A DNA stretch of 64,000 nt from Plantago major (taxonomy: Eukaryota > Streptophyta > Magnoliopsida > Lamiales > Plantaginaceae). Where the stretch lies: NCBI GenBank assembly GCA_026545765.1, contig CM048841.1, forward strand, positions 2,012,512-2,076,511, given 5' to 3'. Position numbers and translations under genes: made by a program. The notes below the pieces were generated by a model. It worked only from the letters and a program-made list of their open reading frames with translations. It did no database searches and had not been told where the DNA came from. Below are positions 23,577-34,204 of the stretch, piece by piece. Within the stretch, counting starts at the first letter, position 1; each line of letters starts with the position of its first letter.

Positions 23577-23672
23577 GAAGCTTGCATATGCTTTGGTTTA
23601 CACCGCCAGACGGAGACAAGATATGTGAAGATTGAGAAGCTTGCATATGCTTTGGTTTACACCGCCAGACGG
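23577..23672 (+). repeat. 37-bp direct duplication in the Tat RNase H
   Basis: The string GAAGCTTGCATATGCTTTGG plus the next 17 bases occurs at 23577-23613 and again at 23636-23672. The first copy is read in another frame, and the usual RNase H core (the segment with the first catalytic Asp and the VS-x-AL motif) is missing. The frame stays open by chance. Confidence 0.85.
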
Positions 23673-24126
23673 TTAAAACCTTACTTCAAATCTCATAGGA
23701 TTGTGGTACTAACTGCGGAACCTTTGAAACAGGTCCTGGGGAAGCCCGATCAGTCTGGACGACTCTCTAAGTGGGCGATCGAGCTAAGCAAATACGACAT
23801 TTGCTATCAGGCGCCGTCAGCCAAGAAAGCTCAAGTCCTCGCCGATTTCCTAGCAGAATATCCTGAGGCGGATTCTGAGAAAGTCCCCGACAGACAAGCA
23901 CTGGAATGTCTAATCACCAAAAACATCGTGCAAAGGCCAATCCCGCCGAAGTTACAACCAGAAAACTTTGAGGACGCTCAGTTCATTAATCAGCCCTTGC
24001 TTGCATCATGCGAGGAAACTCGGATCAACCAGATGTTATTTCCCGACAATATCGTGAATAGATCTGATGTTAATAACTCCGGACCAGAAATCCAAGGAGA
24101 GGAAGAAAAGCCGTTGAAAGCTCAGG

Positions 24127-24131
24127 AGCTG
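24127..24131. other. Target-site duplication AGCTG, left copy
   Basis: AGCTG directly precedes the copia LTR at 24132 and recurs at 54961-54965 after the LTR that ends at 54960. This shows that 24132-54960 entered the Tat pol as one insertion event. Confidence 0.9.
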
Positions 24132-25819
24132 TGTTGGTCCAGATAACGGCAAAGTAAAAGACTAGAGGGGGGGGGTGAATAGTCTTTTAAAACTTTTGTC
24201 GATAACAACTATTTCTCAGATATCTGAATAGATATCTGATACTTAGAATCAGAGTGCGGAAGACTTAATAAAGATAAGTGCAGAAACAGTTAATAAGTGT
24301 GTGTGTGTTGCTGAAGTATAAATACAGAAAGGTAAATGACACAGCAAGTATAGTGGTATCTGGAGGTGGCGTAATCCTCCAACTAATCCACTTCGGTCTA
24401 TCAGAGACCTAGAATTCACTAGAACAGATAATTGAGTTCTCCTTACAATAATCCTATTCTAAGATTCTTAACAGTTGCTTCCCAACCAAATGTTCCCCCT
24501 GAGTTGTTCCCCGGCTTTCACAGCCAAGTACTTCCTATACTTAGAAACCTTTGAGTTATTCCCTAGCTTCCCAAGCTAAGTACTTCCTATACTCAATAAC
24601 CTTGGAGTTATTCCTTAGTTTCCCAAATCAAGTACTTCCTATACTCCGGTAACCTTGGAGTTATTCCCTGATTTTTCAAACTAAGTACTTCAGTACTCCA
24701 CGCCAGTTATGGTGTTGGTTTTGGTTTAAGTTGTCAGATGAGCTTCTTAATAACTTTTCAGTTAATCAGATAGCTCTGTGAATCAAGTTACTTAATACAC
24801 TTTACAGCGTATGGTATCTTGTTCGATTTTACTGACCCAAGTCTTATGATATCTGTTCAAGAGAATGAATCTCAGATAGTTGATCTTTTGATTCAACTCC
24901 TTCACAGATAGCTTTGCTTGTTTAGGATCAGGACACTTAGAACTTCAGTGTTTACTCAAGATCAAAAGCTTTGGTCGCATGTAAAGCTTTGAGAATAAGT
25001 AAGATGCTTTGAGAGAGAGTAAGACGATCAGCGTTTATATGCAGTTCAAGGTGTTCAGTGTGTTCTCTCAAGCTGTCTAAGTGTTGATATTCATAGATGA
25101 ATTTGAGTGCCGTTTGAATAGTATCCGTTAGGCTCAAATTCAAACTATCGATATCTGTGTAGTATCTTAGCGAGTTTTGTCTTCTTCTCGAAGTTGTTGC
25201 TTTTATTCGAGACATCTATCCGTGCATTAAATGCATTGTACTATACTTTTTGTCCTGTAGTGTCAACGGAACTATGCTTTGTATCAGAGACTAGTGTTAT
25301 CTGATTCTTTGCACGTCCTTATCTTCATTCTTCAGATACCACTTGTATTTATTGAAACAACTTTGTTTGCAATATATATTTCTCTTTCAGAAACGTGGTT
25401 AAAGCTCAAGGTATCTGAGAATAGATATATGTGGACACTTTCCTTGTTTTCAGATATGTATCTTATTTCTCAGATATCTCTTGTGACACAGTTTGTTTGA
25501 AACTATTCGTGTCTTTAAGATATCTGGCTAAGATATCTGAACAACAGATTCAGCAATCTTGTGCAGTTTTCTTCAAGTCTTCAATGTCGTTGAGCTTTCT
25601 GCTTGGATGTCTTCTTCTTGGTCTTCTCTTCATAAAATAAAAATTACATTTTGAGACCTAACATCCTATACAAGATTAGCTAGACTATCATACTTAGTGG
25701 GTTTCCTCTTTTACAATGTTCAAGTGAACCAAGAGTACTAATCACCTTTCTGAGACTAAGATAAGTCATCATGTTGCTGATCAAAATCTAAACAGATATT
25801 TCTAACAAAATATCTAACA
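24132..25819 (-). repeat. 3' LTR of copia copy A (LTR-a)
   Basis: The LTR has TG...CA ends and is 1688 bp long. It is followed on its right by the polypurine tract, which marks it as the 3' LTR of a minus-strand element. The TATA box has mutated to TATGAATA at about 25088. Confidence 0.93.
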
Positions 25820-25835
25820 AATTTCCCCCATTTTG
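25820..25835 (-). other. Polypurine tract of copia copy A
   Basis: The minus strand reads AAAATGGGGGAAATT directly before the LTR start TGTTAG. This is where plus-strand DNA synthesis starts. The same tract follows LTR-b at 33817-33832. Confidence 0.85.
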
Positions 25836-26228
25836 ATCAGTCAACGATGACTATCTTCCCTATTACAAATCTGGATGAGTGAAAAATCCAACACTTAATC
25901 TTTTCTTAAGATCTTCAAATTCATTTAATTAAGTTCAGAAAGTAGACATCAACCAAATCACAAGGTGTAATCTTTGCTGACAAGTTATCTTTTATAGAAT
26001 ACTATCTGAGAGTATGTTCTTCAGATAAGTTACAAATAAAAATTACAGATAACTTCAATACATGATACAGTTAAGCTCAGTCAGCAAAAATACAAAAGCT
26101 ACATAGTAAATTAGGACAACAGGAGTAACCAAGCTCCAAGTAAACATCCTAATAGACTAGTCTTCAAGTCTTCAATCTTCAAGTCTTCAACAGTATTTCT
26201 ATGGATCAGTCTGCAAATTTCCTATTTT
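25836..26228 (-). other. Non-coding DNA between the polypurine tract and accessory gene, copy A
   Basis: About 390 bp with no coding frame that I recognise, homologous to 33833-34204 in copy B. It acts as 3' untranslated sequence of the accessory gene and element RNA. Confidence 0.6.
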
Positions 26229-29200
26229 CTATGGATCAGTCTGCATCTCTGTGTCTCTGGCAAATCCACAGACCTCTTTGTAGGTTTTGGTAGGATTTTT
26301 CTTGACAAAATGCTTGACCCACAGGTACTTTCCCCACTTCCAGACATGCTCTATTCTGATATCTGAAAGCTTGAAGTATTCGTAGATAATCTTCAGATAT
26401 CTGATGTCACCCTTGTATTGATCTTCTGTCAGATAGAACGACTCATAGGGTTCCACAGCAAGTCTTGTTCTTGTGCCTCTTCCTGTGATATTCAGAATTT
26501 TGTGCACATCATCTGGCTTTCCATATGGACATTCATCAGAGAGGTCCTTTTTCATGGCTTCAGTTCTCTTGACAACTTCAAAATCCAACCATGCTTTGAT
26601 GTGATTGGTGTTGATCAAGGTAGGTTTATCCTTTCTCCATGCCATGAGTTGTTTATGGATTGGTTCTGGAAATCTTGAATTTACCAATAGATGCTTCAGT
26701 TCCAGAATCCAATAGCCATTCTTTTGATTGATGCACCTGTAGACAGAGGAATCATTGTCATACTTCACATACTCTATTTTGGCTTCTTCTGGCCTGAGTG
26801 GAAGTTGACTTTGTCTTTGCTCAGCTCTCAGTCTGTTCCTTCTCTGTCTTGAATTCTCTTTGGGGTTGTTGCTTGAAGAACCACCACCCTGGATAGACTT
26901 GGTATTTCCAGAGGGTGTTTTAGCTGCCAAAGGCTTTGCAGCTATGGGCTCAGTTAGGCTTTCAATTTTCCTTTTTCTGTGAAGAGGAGCTTCATCTTCA
27001 TCAGTCTCTTCATCATCATCAAGATTAGATCTTGTGAGAGTTTCACAGCCTTCTTCATTGCCCAGGGACTTGATTTGACCTTCTTCTTCTTCAGAAGATT
27101 CATCAATCCCTCTAACTTGTCTTCTCCTTGGAGCCTTGGTACTCCTTGGAGGTTTCTGTGCCACGGCCCTTGTTATCATTGTAGTTCCTTCAGTAGGTTT
27201 CTGGGAAGCAGCTACTATTTGCAAAGCAGCTTGGCTTGAGGAGTGTTCATTGATTCTGAGTGGTGGCTGGGAAGTTTTCATGTTTCTTCTTCCTCTCTGA
27301 GCCGCACCAGCTCCAGATTTGTTCTTGTTTTCTTCTCCTTTTTCCCATTCCCCCTGACTTTGAGGTCCAGATTTGTACTTTCTTTCCCCCTTAGTCATTG
27401 TTGGCTGACTCAGTCTCATAAAGGAATCTGAGAGAGAGTCAAACTGCCCTTGTAAATAGTTGTAGGCAGTGACCAACTTCTAAAGTTCGGCTTTGAGCTC
27501 CTAATTTTGTTTGATAAGTCCATTGTCCTTATCAGTGAGCTCTGCCAATGGGCCTAGGATGGCATCTGCTTTTCCAGCAGTGTAACTTGCCTCTTGGAAA
27601 GCTTTTTCAGCTAAAGACGCATCATCGTCCCGTATCATTCCCAGATCTTTCTGAGCAATGACTATGCTAGTTGTTCTCTGAGTGATGAGCTCAGTGAACT
27701 TTCTCATTTCAGAGGGGACGGAGGTAATTACTTCCTTGTTCTGTGAAGACATCTCCTTGTTCAGAGTAGCCAGTACTTGGTACCTGTTCATGTATTCATG
27801 GGAGTGGACGTTTGGCAGTTTGTTGAATATTGTAGGAGCAATCAACTTCCTTTTCAAGTGAGAAACCGCTAAATGTTCATGGCGGTGCTCTGCCAAAGTC
27901 TTGTCTTCTTCATCACCTGAGTGATTAGCCCAGTGATCTTCATCCTCTTGGACATTTTCATCGATCGTATCGAGTCCAGCAACCATCTCAGAGATTGGTT
28001 TCTTTCCTTTCTGGGAGGAGGATGGTACTTCTTTCAAAAATGATGCAGCCTTAGCATCCTGCTTGACTTCAGATACTTCTTCAGTATCGAGTTCTTTGGT
28101 GATCTCTTGCACATCATCCCGTAGATCTTTAACCTCAGAGTAAGCAATCATTTCTTCTAAGTATAGATCTTGTAGTTGATCAATCTTATCTCTGTATTTA
28201 GCTATTTGATCTTCCAGTTGAAGATGGAGCTGTTGTTCTTCTTCCAACAGTTGTCTGAGTTGAGCAGATCTGGTTTGAGTGTTTAAGATTTTCTGATTGG
28301 TTTCTTCAGAATGCTCAACTACTTGCTCAGTAGTAACTGCGTGTTGGTTAGAACATGGATGAGTAGATTTCTGAGGTGATGAAGACGGAGATTTCTGTGA
28401 AGTCTTCTCAGTTTGCTTTTCAGCAGCTGAGGCATTGTTTCTCTGTGAAATTCCTCCGGTCCCTGGTGCAGGGGCATCATCATCATCCTTTTTGTCATTA
28501 TCATCCTCTTGGTGATGGTCAGTGGGAGGTTCATCAAAGTAATTTTCATTCATTTCTTCCTCCTCATCATCTTCAGATACAAGATTGATCACTTCCGGGA
28601 TAGTGATCTTCTGCCCATTAACTTCTTCTTGTTCAGAAGGTATAAAGCTGCAGGTCAGGCGGGCGGCTTGAATGCCATCTGTAATCTTGTCGACCATCTG
28701 CTGCTCAAAGGCATGTATCAAACTATGCACCACTTTTGGAAAAGTCCTTATGTAGTAGTAGTCGAACTGTATTGTTCTGTAGGAACATTGCTTGGACATA
28801 TGTTTCGTGTCAAGAGCTCGTGCTCGTCTGGTTGGTTGATCAGTGATTCTCAATATTTCAGAGAGATCAGAGCACCTTAACTTCTGCCATTTCTTGAAGC
28901 ATTGAATATGCTTTGGCAGGGTGTGAGCTTTGAAGAAGTGAAGTAGGTCCCTTGTTTCTTTAATGGGAACCTTCTTTGCATCTGTTTGAGCCTGAAAGGG
29001 AGAGTTTTGAGTGAGTTTCAAAACTTTTGTAGATATCTGAGTAGAAGTGTAGTTTAGTTTCTGAGTTACCTGAGTATGAACATCAGGCTCAGATACTTGT
29101 TCTACTGAGACAATTGGTGTCTCAGATATCTTGTTGTGAGGTGGAGACTTGGAAGTCTGGTCCTCATCAACCTTTCTTTCTTGAACCTGAGAGAAATACA

Positions 29201-31783
29201 ATACTTAGGAAATAGTTTGAAAGAATCTATGCATAAATATGCTTTTAATGAATTCTGATTTGTGCTACTTACTTCCTCAACAGGAAGCTCAGATTCATTT
29301 TTCTCAGAAACTTGTGCAGTTTCTGGTGTTCTTTCGAGTGATGCTGCCTTGGGGGCTTCATCAATTTCCATTGATGCAGGGGAAGTCGCAACTTTATCCC
29401 CTTGCATTTCTACTTCTGAAATAGCCTGTAAGTAGAAAGTATTGAATATTAGAAGAGATAAAGGATGGCCCAAGATGAAGAATACTTGTCACTTGATTGT
29501 CATATACCTTCAAGTTTGAAGGCTCAGTGATGTGTTCTTCAGAAACCTTGTTGGTTTCTGGGTTTGTCTCTGGCATTTCTGCCTTATCTTCTTCCATCTC
29601 AGTTGGAGCCTGTTAGAAACATTTATCATGAATGAGCACATAAACATTTTTACTGAAAAATTAGTTCTCTTTAAGAATCATTTACCTGTGGCACAGGCTC
29701 AGATTTCTCAAGAGTTGAGGTTGAAGGGACCTCTTTTTCAGTATCTGAGGCAAGCTTCTCAGCTTCCTCTTATTTCTGCGTTTCTAACTCAGCCTGTAAC
29801 AAAGAAATTCTTATAAGGTAACAAGATTTATAAGTATAGAATTTTATTTTTCACAAGGTAAGAGTTAAACCAGTCATTTACCCGAGCAGTTTCAGGCTGA
29901 TTGGTCTCTGGAACTTGTGACCTTTCTATACATTGGTCGTCTTGTCCCAGTGCAGTTTCTTTGTTTGAAGTTTCTGGTACTTCACACCTTTCCTGAGTGT
30001 GCAACTCAGTTGCCTCCCCTGGTTGATCATTCTGAGTAGATGTCTCAGTTTGATCCCTCTCATTGAGTTGGGGAACCTGCTCAATTACAGGATTTTCTTC
30101 AGCATACTGTATTGCTGGTAATTCGAAGTGGAGTTCATTTACCATTTCATCAACCACTTGTGGTTGTTGTGATTGTTGTGTTTGTGGTTGTTGTGGTTGT
30201 CTGGAAGCAGAAGATTGATCAGTAGAATGTTCTTCCAAATTTTTAGATGTGGCATTTCCATTAGCATCTGCCAGCACTAAAATACCACTCATCAGGGCTT
30301 TGTGAAGTTGTGCAAGAGAGACATTCCCTGATGATGTGTTTGCACCAACAACCTTTGCTATAGGTTTAGCAACCTGTGGTGTAGGTTCTTCTTCAGATAC
30401 CTTATCACTAGTTACTTTGTCAGTAACCTTAGCCCTCTTTGTTCTTTCTAGGACTTGAGAGATGACTAGTTCATCATCTTCATCATCAGAGCTCTCATCA
30501 GCATTAGGAACTGATTGGTCCATAACTCCTGCGGTTTCTGCAGATGGGGCTTGGTGCTTTTCACCACTCTTGGCAGCATTTATGAGTTCATCGGAGGCTT
30601 TACGCATTAGTCGCAACATTTCGAAAGCACTTTCTCTTCGAGTCTACTTGTTCGAGTTGATAACTCTTTTGCGGCATTGATGAGTTCATCCGCCATTATC
30701 GGTTCATCGGCAATGCCCGCAGATATCCGAGAATTGACAACCTCTTTGGTGTGTCTTCGATTTGCCAGACTTCTTTCTTGAAGTTCAGGCTTCTTGGTCA
30801 TAACCTTTTCTTGAGATATCTTTTGATTTTCGCTTCTTAGGACCTTTACGAGACCCGGTAACCTTTTTCATCGATTTGTATACTCATATTTGTAGAGTAA
30901 ATTCTTTGTTGGCTATTTCGGCCGTCTCTCGAGCTCAATGCCAAGCTTTTCCACCAAGTAGCATATCTTCGACCATCACCTCTCGTGGCCTTTGGCTCAG
31001 CTAGTCCTTTGACAATCTTAGGCTCGAAGCCTTGAATCTTCTTCACGAATTTCATGAAGGCGTACTTTCCCCAGTTAAAAGGGTTTTCCAGCCTTTTGTC
31101 TTGTTGATTCAGCAAGAACATCATGATCCATCGTTCTTGGCTTATCTGTTCAGCACCTCCTTGTAGACCATCAAAGCATTTGTGAAGAATGCAAGCCAGT
31201 ACATCCCAGTGAACCAACAGATGTCTGGTTCGGATGTCAGCAAGTTTGAACTCAGTGGGTGTATCTGATTTTTCAAGATCACACACGTCACTGTACAACT
31301 GTTTAACACCTTCAAGGAGATCGTCATCCTTGGTGTTTATTTCAAAATCCTTTCCAAGATTTTGAACCTCAAACAACTTACAGAAAGTTGTTAAGTCCAG
31401 AAGGATTTCCTTTCCTTGGACTGAGGTTTTGATAGACACTATTTCAAAGGTTGCCTTGATACGTGAAATAATCCAGAGTTGTTGTAAAATTCCAACACAT
31501 CGAGTGATGAAATTCCACTTGGGCGAGCAGATAGAAAACCCTTGATTTGTGCCTTTTCAAGCATGTCAAGAATCAATTTTCTGTCAGTTTGGTTTTCTAT
31601 TGCAGCAGTGAGGTATTCCTCAATCATGGCACCACCCCAAATCATTCTGTGACTTGAAGTCCAATGGTCAGGATTAAAAACTCCTACCAGTCGATTGTTT
31701 ACAATAACCAACTCTGGTGCTTGCTTTTCAGCAGTACCAGTGGAGGATTGGGATTTATGTGTTGAAGTGTTCTTGGAGGCCAT
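26229..31783 (-). pseudogene. Intron-containing accessory gene, copia copy A
   Basis: The start is the ATG at 31783 (MASKNTSTHKSQSSTG). I infer exons 31783-29882, 29793-29686, 29609-29508, 29425-29273, 29186-29070 and 28991-26229. Exon 6 encodes an acidic stretch (NLVSEDDEEEEMNENY), coiled coils (LRQLLEEEQQLHLQLEDQ) and a Lys/Arg-rich part. Its C-terminal domain of about 150 residues is rich in Trp/Tyr (WILELKHLL ... HVWKWGKYLWVKHF). Compared with copy B the last 23 codons are lost through a repeat of ATGGATCAGTCTGC at 26202/26230. Decay includes two CAG-to-TAG changes near 27480-27502, a TAA in exon 2 and frameshifts at 30600-31450, some in a stretch of suspect sequence. I do not recognise the protein. 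Confidence 0.72.
28992..29881 (-). other. Five GT-AG introns (with exons 2-5) in copy A accessory gene
   Basis: The introns are 29881-29794 (88 bp), 29685-29610 (76), 29507-29426 (82), 29272-29187 (86) and 29069-28992 (78). The exons between are 108, 102, 153 and 117 bp, the same as in copy 1, while four intron lengths differ. Acceptors read TTTGTTACAG, TTTCTAACAG, CTACTTACAG, TTTCTCTCAG and CCCTTTCAG. Confidence 0.72.
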
Positions 31784-32119
31784 CTCTTTATATAGTGTAG
31801 GGAATTGAAATTGGTGTTTGAAAGAGATGTGATTCAGTTATTCTTTGCAGAAAAACTTAATCTTGATTTGCAGAGATTGTAGAGGGTTTGCAGAGAATCA
31901 AGAGAGAATTTGCTATGTTTGTGCAAGATGAAATTTCGGATTAGGCAAAAGTGATTTCATTTGCCAAAATCCTATGTATATAGCAGTTGAATCCCAACAG
32001 ACAAATACATACAAATTGATTTTGTGTGTACGTATCTGTAATTTGCAAACAGGCATGAGCAAAAGCTAGTTCGGCATTAAATGCTTAGTGGGCCATGTCT
32101 GAATTTCAACAGTCCACTA
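31784..32119 (-). other. Upstream spacer of the copy A accessory gene, cut by copy B insertion
   Basis: This is homologous to 4457-4790 of copy 1 and carries the TATA-like run at 31973-31982. It stops at CAGTCCACTA, exactly where LTR-b begins, and copy 1 continues past that point. Confidence 0.75.
31973..31982 (-). promoter_or_regulatory. Candidate internal TATA element, copy A
   Basis: TATGTATATA stands at the place of TATATATATA in the other two copies, about 190 bp before the accessory-gene ATG. Confidence 0.35.
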
Positions 32120-33816
32120 TGTTGGTCCAGGTAACGGCAAGGTAAAAGACTAGAGGGGGGGGGGGGTGAATAGTCTTTTAAAAACTTTTGTCGATAACAA
32201 ATATTTCTCAGATATCTGAATGGATATCTGATACTTAGAATCAGAGTGCGGAAGACTTTAATAAAGATAAGTGTAGAAACAGTTAATAAGTGTGTGTGTT
32301 GCTGAAGTATAATTAAATACAGAAATGTAAATGACACAGCAAGTATAGTGGTATCTGGAGGTGGCGTAATCCTCCAACTAATCCACTTCGGTCTATCAGA
32401 GACCTAGAATTCACTAGAACATATAATTTAGATAACCTTACAAAAATCCTATTCTAAGATTCTGAACAATTGGTTCCCAACCAAAAGTTCCCCCTGAGTT
32501 GTTCCCTAGCTTCTTCAGCCAAGTACTTCCTATACTCAGAAACCTTTGAGTTGTTCCCTAGCTTCCCAAGCTAAGTACTTCCTATACTCAAAAACCTTGG
32601 AGTTCTTCCTTAGTTTCCCAAATCAAGTACTTCCTATACTCCGGTAACCTTGGAGTTATTCCCTGATTTTTTCAACCTAAGTACTTCCTGTACTCCACGC
32701 CGGTTTTGGTGTTGGTTTCGGTTTGAGTTGTCAGATGAGCGTCTTAATAACTTTTCAGTTATTCAGATAGCTCTGTGAACTAAGTTACTTAATACACTTT
32801 ACAGCGTATGGTATCTAGTTCGATTTTACTGACCCAAGTCTTATGATATCTGTTCAAGAGAATGAATCTCAGATAGTTGATCTTTTGATTCAACTCCTTC
32901 ACAGATAGCTTTGCTTGTTTAGGATCAGGACACTTAGAACTTCAGTGTTTACTCAAGATCACAAGCTTTAGTCGCAACAGAAAGCTTTGATAATAAGTAA
33001 GATGCTTTGAGAGAGTAGGATGTTCAGAGTTCTATGTTTCAGCGTATGCAATGTGTGTTCTCTCAAGCTGTCTAAGTGTTGATATTTATAGATGAATTTG
33101 AGTACCGTTTGAATAGTATCCGTTAGGCTCAAATTCGAACTATCGATATCTGTGTATAGTACTGTAGCAGGTTTTGTCTTCTTCTCAGAAGTTGCCGTTG
33201 CTTTTACTCAGACATCTCTGTCCGTGCATTAAATGCATTGTACTATACTTTTTGTCCTGTAGTGTCAACGGAAATATGCTTTGTATCAGAGACTAGACTT
33301 GTTATCTGATTCTTTGCACATCCTTGTCTTCATTCTTCAGATACCACTTGTTATTTATTGAAACAACTTTGTTTGCAATATATGTTTCTTTTTCAGAAAC
33401 GAGTTTAACGCTCAAGGTATCTGAGAATAGACATCTGTGGACACTTTCCTTGTCTTCAGATATGTATCTCATTTCTCAGATATCTGTTGTGACACAGTTT
33501 GTTTGAAGCATTCGTCTAAGATATCTGGCTAAGATATCTGAACAACAAATTCGATAATCTTATGATTTCTTCAAGTCTTCAATTCTTGTTGAGCTTTACC
33601 TTGGATGTCTTCTTCTTGGTCTTCTCTTCATAAAATAAAAATTACATTTTGAGACCTAACATCCTATACAAGATTAGCTAGACTATCATACTAAGTGAGT
33701 TTCCTCTTTTACAATGTTCAAGTGAACCAAGAGTACTAATCACCTTTCTGAGACTAAGATAAGTCATTATGTTGCTGAACAAAATCTAAACAGATATTCT
33801 AACAAAATATCTAACA
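32120..33816 (-). repeat. 3' LTR of copia copy B (LTR-b)
   Basis: The LTR is 1697 bp with TG...CA ends, starts TGTTGGTCCAGGTAACGGC and is followed by the polypurine tract. It is more diverged from LTR-a and LTR-c than those are from each other. Confidence 0.92.
33083..33090 (-). promoter_or_regulatory. LTR TATA box, LTR-b
   Basis: TATAAATA on the minus strand, at the position conserved in the family LTRs. Confidence 0.55.
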
Positions 33817-33832
33817 AATTTCCCCCATTTTG
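33817..33832 (-). other. Polypurine tract of copia copy B
   Basis: AAAATGGGGGAAATT on the minus strand lies directly before the LTR-b start, identical to that of copy A. Confidence 0.85.
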
Positions 33833-34204
33833 ATCAGTCAACGATGACTATCTTCCCTATTACAAATCTGGATGAGGAAACAATCCACCACTTAATCATT
33901 TCTTAAGATCTTTCAAATCATATAATTAAGTGCAGAAAGTAGACATCAACCAAATCACAAGGTGTGATCTTTGCTGACAAGTTATCTTTTATAAAATACT
34001 ATCTGAGAGTAAGTTCTTCAGATAAGTCGCAACTAAAGATTACAGATAACTTAAATACATGATACAGTTAAGCTCAGTCAGCAAGATGCAGCAAAAATTA
34101 CATAGTAAATTAGGACAACAGGAGTAACCAAGCTCCAAGTAAACATCCTAAAGAACTAGTCTTCAAGTCTTCAATCTTCAAGTCTTCAACAAAATTTCTA
34201 TGGA
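33833..34204 (-). other. Non-coding 3' region of copy B
   Basis: About 370 bp, homologous to 25836-26228, with no coding frame seen. Confidence 0.6.

Larger units (their letters stand above)
19926..24131 (+). pseudogene. gag-pol: Tat gag-pol, first part: gag, protease, RT, RNase H
   Basis: I start at the ATG at 19926 (MARTRRTAR), because the LARD keeps the same MARTRR start; an in-frame ATG 12 bases earlier is less likely. One frame carries the gag capsid domain (LTRYNSKMD to about 21170), a zinc-binding CKFHKCRGHETDDC at about residue 523, and the protease motif LVDTGSSSNI near residue 700. The RT follows, with KWRMCNDFTRLN, FMDAYQGFYQI, FGLKNAGATYQR and the YVDD box near residue 1091. A TAG at 22848 replaces the conserved Trp before 'xNVVLV'. 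The first RNase H is damaged by a 37-bp duplication with loss of its core at 23577-23672. The gene is then cut by the copia insertion at 24131. Confidence 0.92.

Noticed and set aside
32120..33816. LTR-b as a solo LTR
   Set aside because: It is followed by the polypurine tract and homologous internal sequence, and there is no 5-bp duplication around it alone.
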